Shown here in pieces: positions 53,048-55,442 of a stretch of DNA of 55,442 nt. A program made the position numbers and the translations under genes. The notes beneath the pieces were generated by a model. That model worked only from the letters and a program-made list of their open reading frames with translations, did not search any database and had not been told where the DNA came from. Source of the DNA: Vibrio sp. HI00D65 (GTDB taxonomy: Bacteria; Pseudomonadota; Gammaproteobacteria; Enterobacterales; Vibrionaceae); the NCBI RefSeq assembly GCF_001635455.1, contig NZ_LWEH01000140.1, forward strand, positions 1 to 55,442, given 5' to 3'. How positions within the stretch are numbered: position 1 is the stretch's first letter; every line of letters begins with the position of its first letter.

Positions 53048-54366
53048 GATGCCACACCCAGTGGTGGGTGATCAGAGATTAAGCTCAGTAAGGTCGACAT
53101 CTTCTTATTCAGTTCTTGCCACTCGTGCTCTGCTACCGATCCGGGCACGATCCCCGCGCCTGCAAACAGCTGTACTTGATCGTTTACAATCAATGCACTT
53201 CGAATCGCCACACAGAATTCCGCTCGTTGATGACTGATATAACCGACAGAACCGGCATACCAGCCTCTAGCAAACGGTTCATGTTCCAGGATGAAGTCCA
53301 TTGCTTCTTTACGCGGTAAACCTGCTACTGCTGCGGTAGGTTGTAAAGCGGCAAGTAAGTGAACGCCATTCACGCCGTTATTAAGCTGCGCGTGAATATT
53401 GCGTTTTAGATGCTGCACCTTACGCAAACGAACAAGGCGCGCTTCTTTCTCTACGTGCACGGATCGTGAATGAGGCGTGAGACGCTCAATGATATCATCG
53501 ACCACATATTGGTTCTCATTGAGGTTTTTAGTGTCTTGAGAAAGCCAATTGGCTAGCTCCATATCCTCAGTCGCGTTCTCTCCACGACCAATAGTCCCAG
53601 CCAGCGCCTCTGTATCGAGCTCGGTGCCATATCGGCTATATAGGCGCTCGGGCGTCGAACCAATAAAGCTGTGTTTTGAATCCAGTACCAACATAAAGTG
53701 GAAGCTGTGGTGATTTTGCAGATAACTCGCTTTGAGTAGTTGAGCAGCACAAATAGGCGCGTCAAGCTTTAGCGTCGTTTTACGTGCCAAAACCACTTTC
53801 TTATATTCTTCGTCACTGATGCCTTTAAGCACCTTCTCAACCAAACCACCCCACTGCTCTCTTTCTGGAACGTGGTTGATCTGTTCAATATGAGCAGACA
53901 ATGGAGCCAATATCGCAGCATCAACAGCCAGCTTATTCAGAGCATTAATCGACGCAACGCGATCGGACGATAAATTAACGGCCAGCGACCAAGTGTCGTC
54001 AAAGCGGAGCAATTCTATCTGAGGAAGAAAGAAGAAAGACTCCATGCAACGACGATTTTTTTCAGTGTGACCGTCAAATGAACGCCCACCCCAAATTCGT
54101 TGGTCTTCACCAAGAATCGCATACGCGGGTGCTGGATCTGAAAATGTGTGCAACTGACCAAGCGCAACCACCTCTTCACGAGTGTCGCGTGACTGCCAGT
54201 AGAACTTAGGAAAGAGCGGTTGAGCATGAAGCCATTCGATAAATGCAAACGATGGTTTTTGCGTGAGAGCTTCAACACAACGAACTTCGCTTGCTTGGGC
54301 ATTTTGTGCTCGCTCAATCAAAGCTGAGATAGTTTGCTGGAAATGTGACAAATCGACCTCGTTCAC
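53044..54366 (-). CDS. menF: isochorismate synthase
   Basis: 440 aa. Chorismate-binding domain: YKKVVLARKTTLKLDAP, FIGSTPERLY, LAGTIGRGENATED, QPTAAVAGLPRKEAMDFILE and REKARGWYAG-type EPFARGWYAGSVGY, AGAGIVPGS near the end. First enzyme of menaquinone synthesis and first gene of menFDHBCE. The N-terminus starts MNEVDLSHF. Confidence 0.95.
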   Translation of the reverse strand: MNEVDLSHFQQTISALIERAQNAQASEVRCVEALTQKPSFAFIEWLHAQPLFPKFYWQSRDTREEVVALGQLHTFSDPAPAYAILGEDQRIWGGRSFDGHTEKNRRCMESFFFLPQIELLRFDDTWSLAVNLSSDRVASINALNKLAVDAAILAPLSAHIEQINHVPEREQWGGLVEKVLKGISDEEYKKVVLARKTTLKLDAPICAAQLLKASYLQNHHSFHFMLVLDSKHSFIGSTPERLYSRYGTELDTEALAGTIGRGENATEDMELANWLSQDTKNLNENQYVVDDIIERLTPHSRSVHVEKEARLVRLRKVQHLKRNIHAQLNNGVNGVHLLAALQPTAAVAGLPRKEAMDFILEHEPFARGWYAGSVGYISHQRAEFCVAIRSALIVNDQVQLFAGAGIVPGSVAEHEWQELNKKMSTLLSLISDHPPLGVAS

Positions 54367-54642
54367 ATCTAAATTCTTATTATATTAGTTTGATAATTTA
54401 TGTGTAGCACCCACTTAGATCAAGAATGTCCGATATCTTTTCAAAATTCCTGTGACTTTAAGCGAGCCCCCCTATCATTCTAGACAATAACCATAAAAGC
54501 GATGAATTAAAACTTAGAGAAGGGTGACAACAAAAAGACCAAACGTGACACTGAAATGCGACATTCATCAGATTTTTATTCTATCAAACGTCATTTTGCG
54601 GTACTTTAATAAAGTATTTAAATTAATTTCAGGAAATCGGCA

Positions 54643-55442
54643 ATGCAAAATATCGGGATGTCGTCAAAACTCAACAGCGTATGCTACGAAATCAGGGGGC
54701 CTGTACTCAAACATGCTAAGCGCATGGAAGAAGAAGGGCATAAAATACTAAAGCTTAACATTGGTAACCCCGCCCCATTTGGTTTTGACGCCCCTGATGA
54801 AATCCTTGTTGACGTAATCCGTAACCTGCCGACATCTCAAGGTTACTGCGACTCAAAAGGTATCTATTCAGCCCGTAAAGCGGTTGTTCAACACTACCAA
54901 AAAAAAGGCCTACGCAATCTTGACGTAGAAGACGTTTACATTGGTAACGGTGCTTCAGAGCTTATCGTTATGTCTATGCAAGCGCTACTGGATAATGGTG
55001 ATGAAATCTTAGTTCCCGCTCCAGACTATCCACTATGGACAGCATCAGTGGCACTTTCTGGTGGTACTCCGGTTCACTACATGTGTGATGAAGATGCAGA
55101 CTGGTATCCAGATCTGGATGACATGCGTGCAAAGATCTCTCCAAAGACTCGCGGCATCGTTCTTATCAACCCGAACAACCCTACAGGTGCGGTTTACAGT
55201 CGTGATTTCCTACTTCAAGTTGTTGAGATTGCACGTGAACACGGCCTAATCATCTTCGCTGATGAGATTTACGACAAAGTCCTTTACGACGGTGCTGTAC
55301 ATACCTCTGTTGCAACGCTTGCTGAAGACGTACTGATGGTAACATTCAACGGCCTATCTAAAGCTTACCGTGTTTGTGGTTTCCGTGGCGGGTGGATGTT
55401 CCTAACGGGCCCCAAACATTTAGCCAAGGGCTATGTTGAAGG
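54643..55442 (+). CDS. alaA: alanine/aspartate-type aminotransferase, partial at window edge
   Basis: 267 codons are visible, running off the right edge, so the gene is incomplete here. It starts MQNIGMSSKLNSVCYEIRGP. Fold type I PLP aminotransferase: LKLNIGNPAPFGFDAP, YIGNGASELIVMSMQA, LVPAPDYPLWTASVALSGG, INPNNPTGAVYS and the PLP-lysine segment FNGLSKAYRVCGFRGGW. The length seen and the start sequence agree with the AlaA (YfbQ) alanine transaminase. AGGAAA lies 9 nt before the ATG. Confidence 0.92.
   Translation, partial: MQNIGMSSKLNSVCYEIRGPVLKHAKRMEEEGHKILKLNIGNPAPFGFDAPDEILVDVIRNLPTSQGYCDSKGIYSARKAVVQHYQKKGLRNLDVEDVYIGNGASELIVMSMQALLDNGDEILVPAPDYPLWTASVALSGGTPVHYMCDEDADWYPDLDDMRAKISPKTRGIVLINPNNPTGAVYSRDFLLQVVEIAREHGLIIFADEIYDKVLYDGAVHTSVATLAEDVLMVTFNGLSKAYRVCGFRGGWMFLTGPKHLAKGYVE

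Overview
The window looks like a Vibrio chromosome. Support comes from VCR-type attC sites about 120 bp long, a five-copy tRNA-Tyr cluster, and host genes (men operon, tesB, YeiH family, a fused MFS/acyltransferase protein, DUF1244) of gamma-proteobacterial type. The species cannot be named from sequence alone.

The centre is a complete type I-F3 CRISPR-associated Tn7-like transposon (CAST), 1771..26473, about 24.7 kb, inserted just 3' of the SRP 4.5S RNA gene ffs (minus strand, 26479..26583). Its boundaries come from a 5-bp target duplication TAAAG (1766..1770 and 26474..26478), near-identical terminal repeats starting TGA, and two TnsB-type repeats per end. The original ffs terminator now lies at 1737..1766, on the far side of the element. 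On the minus strand the element carries tnsA-tnsB-tnsC next to ffs, an internal tniQ-cas8/5-cas7-cas6 operon, and a tiny CRISPR array (13347..13480). The array holds one normal 32-nt spacer and one very short (18-nt) spacer that matches ffs, with mismatches at positions 6, 12 and 18 plus one at position 4; this is the apparent homing guide. cas7 has one in-frame TAA, so the copy may now be unable to make Cascade. An Xre regulator (22497..22805) lies beside two ACTTAG-N5-CTAAGT palindromes, and a third sits in front of tniQ.

Cargo: a four-gene CBASS operon (CD-NTase, E1/E2 Cap2, JAB Cap3, HNH-SAVED effector; 7860..12666); a small integron cassette array without integrase (GIY-YIG, SIR2-like, predicted pPIWI-associating nuclease, GFA-like; 2030..7240), one attC of which is split by an IS1111-attC type insertion sequence; a solitary cassette with a DUF2971 gene (19096..20118); and a winged-helix plus SF2 helicase pair (20474..22395) sharing the Xre operator region. 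The element is thus a nested defence island: CAST, containing integron cassettes, containing an IS.

Left of the element (1..1765) is AT-rich chromosome with one small secreted protein and a decayed gene. Right of ffs (26584..55442) is ordinary core chromosome: inner-membrane protein, alkyltransferase-like protein, YbaY-like lipoprotein, tesB, an Lrp regulator divergent from a PLP enzyme, DUF1244, a DsbA-like protein, an RND efflux pair, five tandem tRNA-Tyr genes, a Tim44-like protein, TetR with an MFS-acyltransferase, YeiH, LysR, a PTS IIBC transporter, the menaquinone operon menF-D-H-B-C-E, and the start of an alaA-like aminotransferase gene at the right edge.
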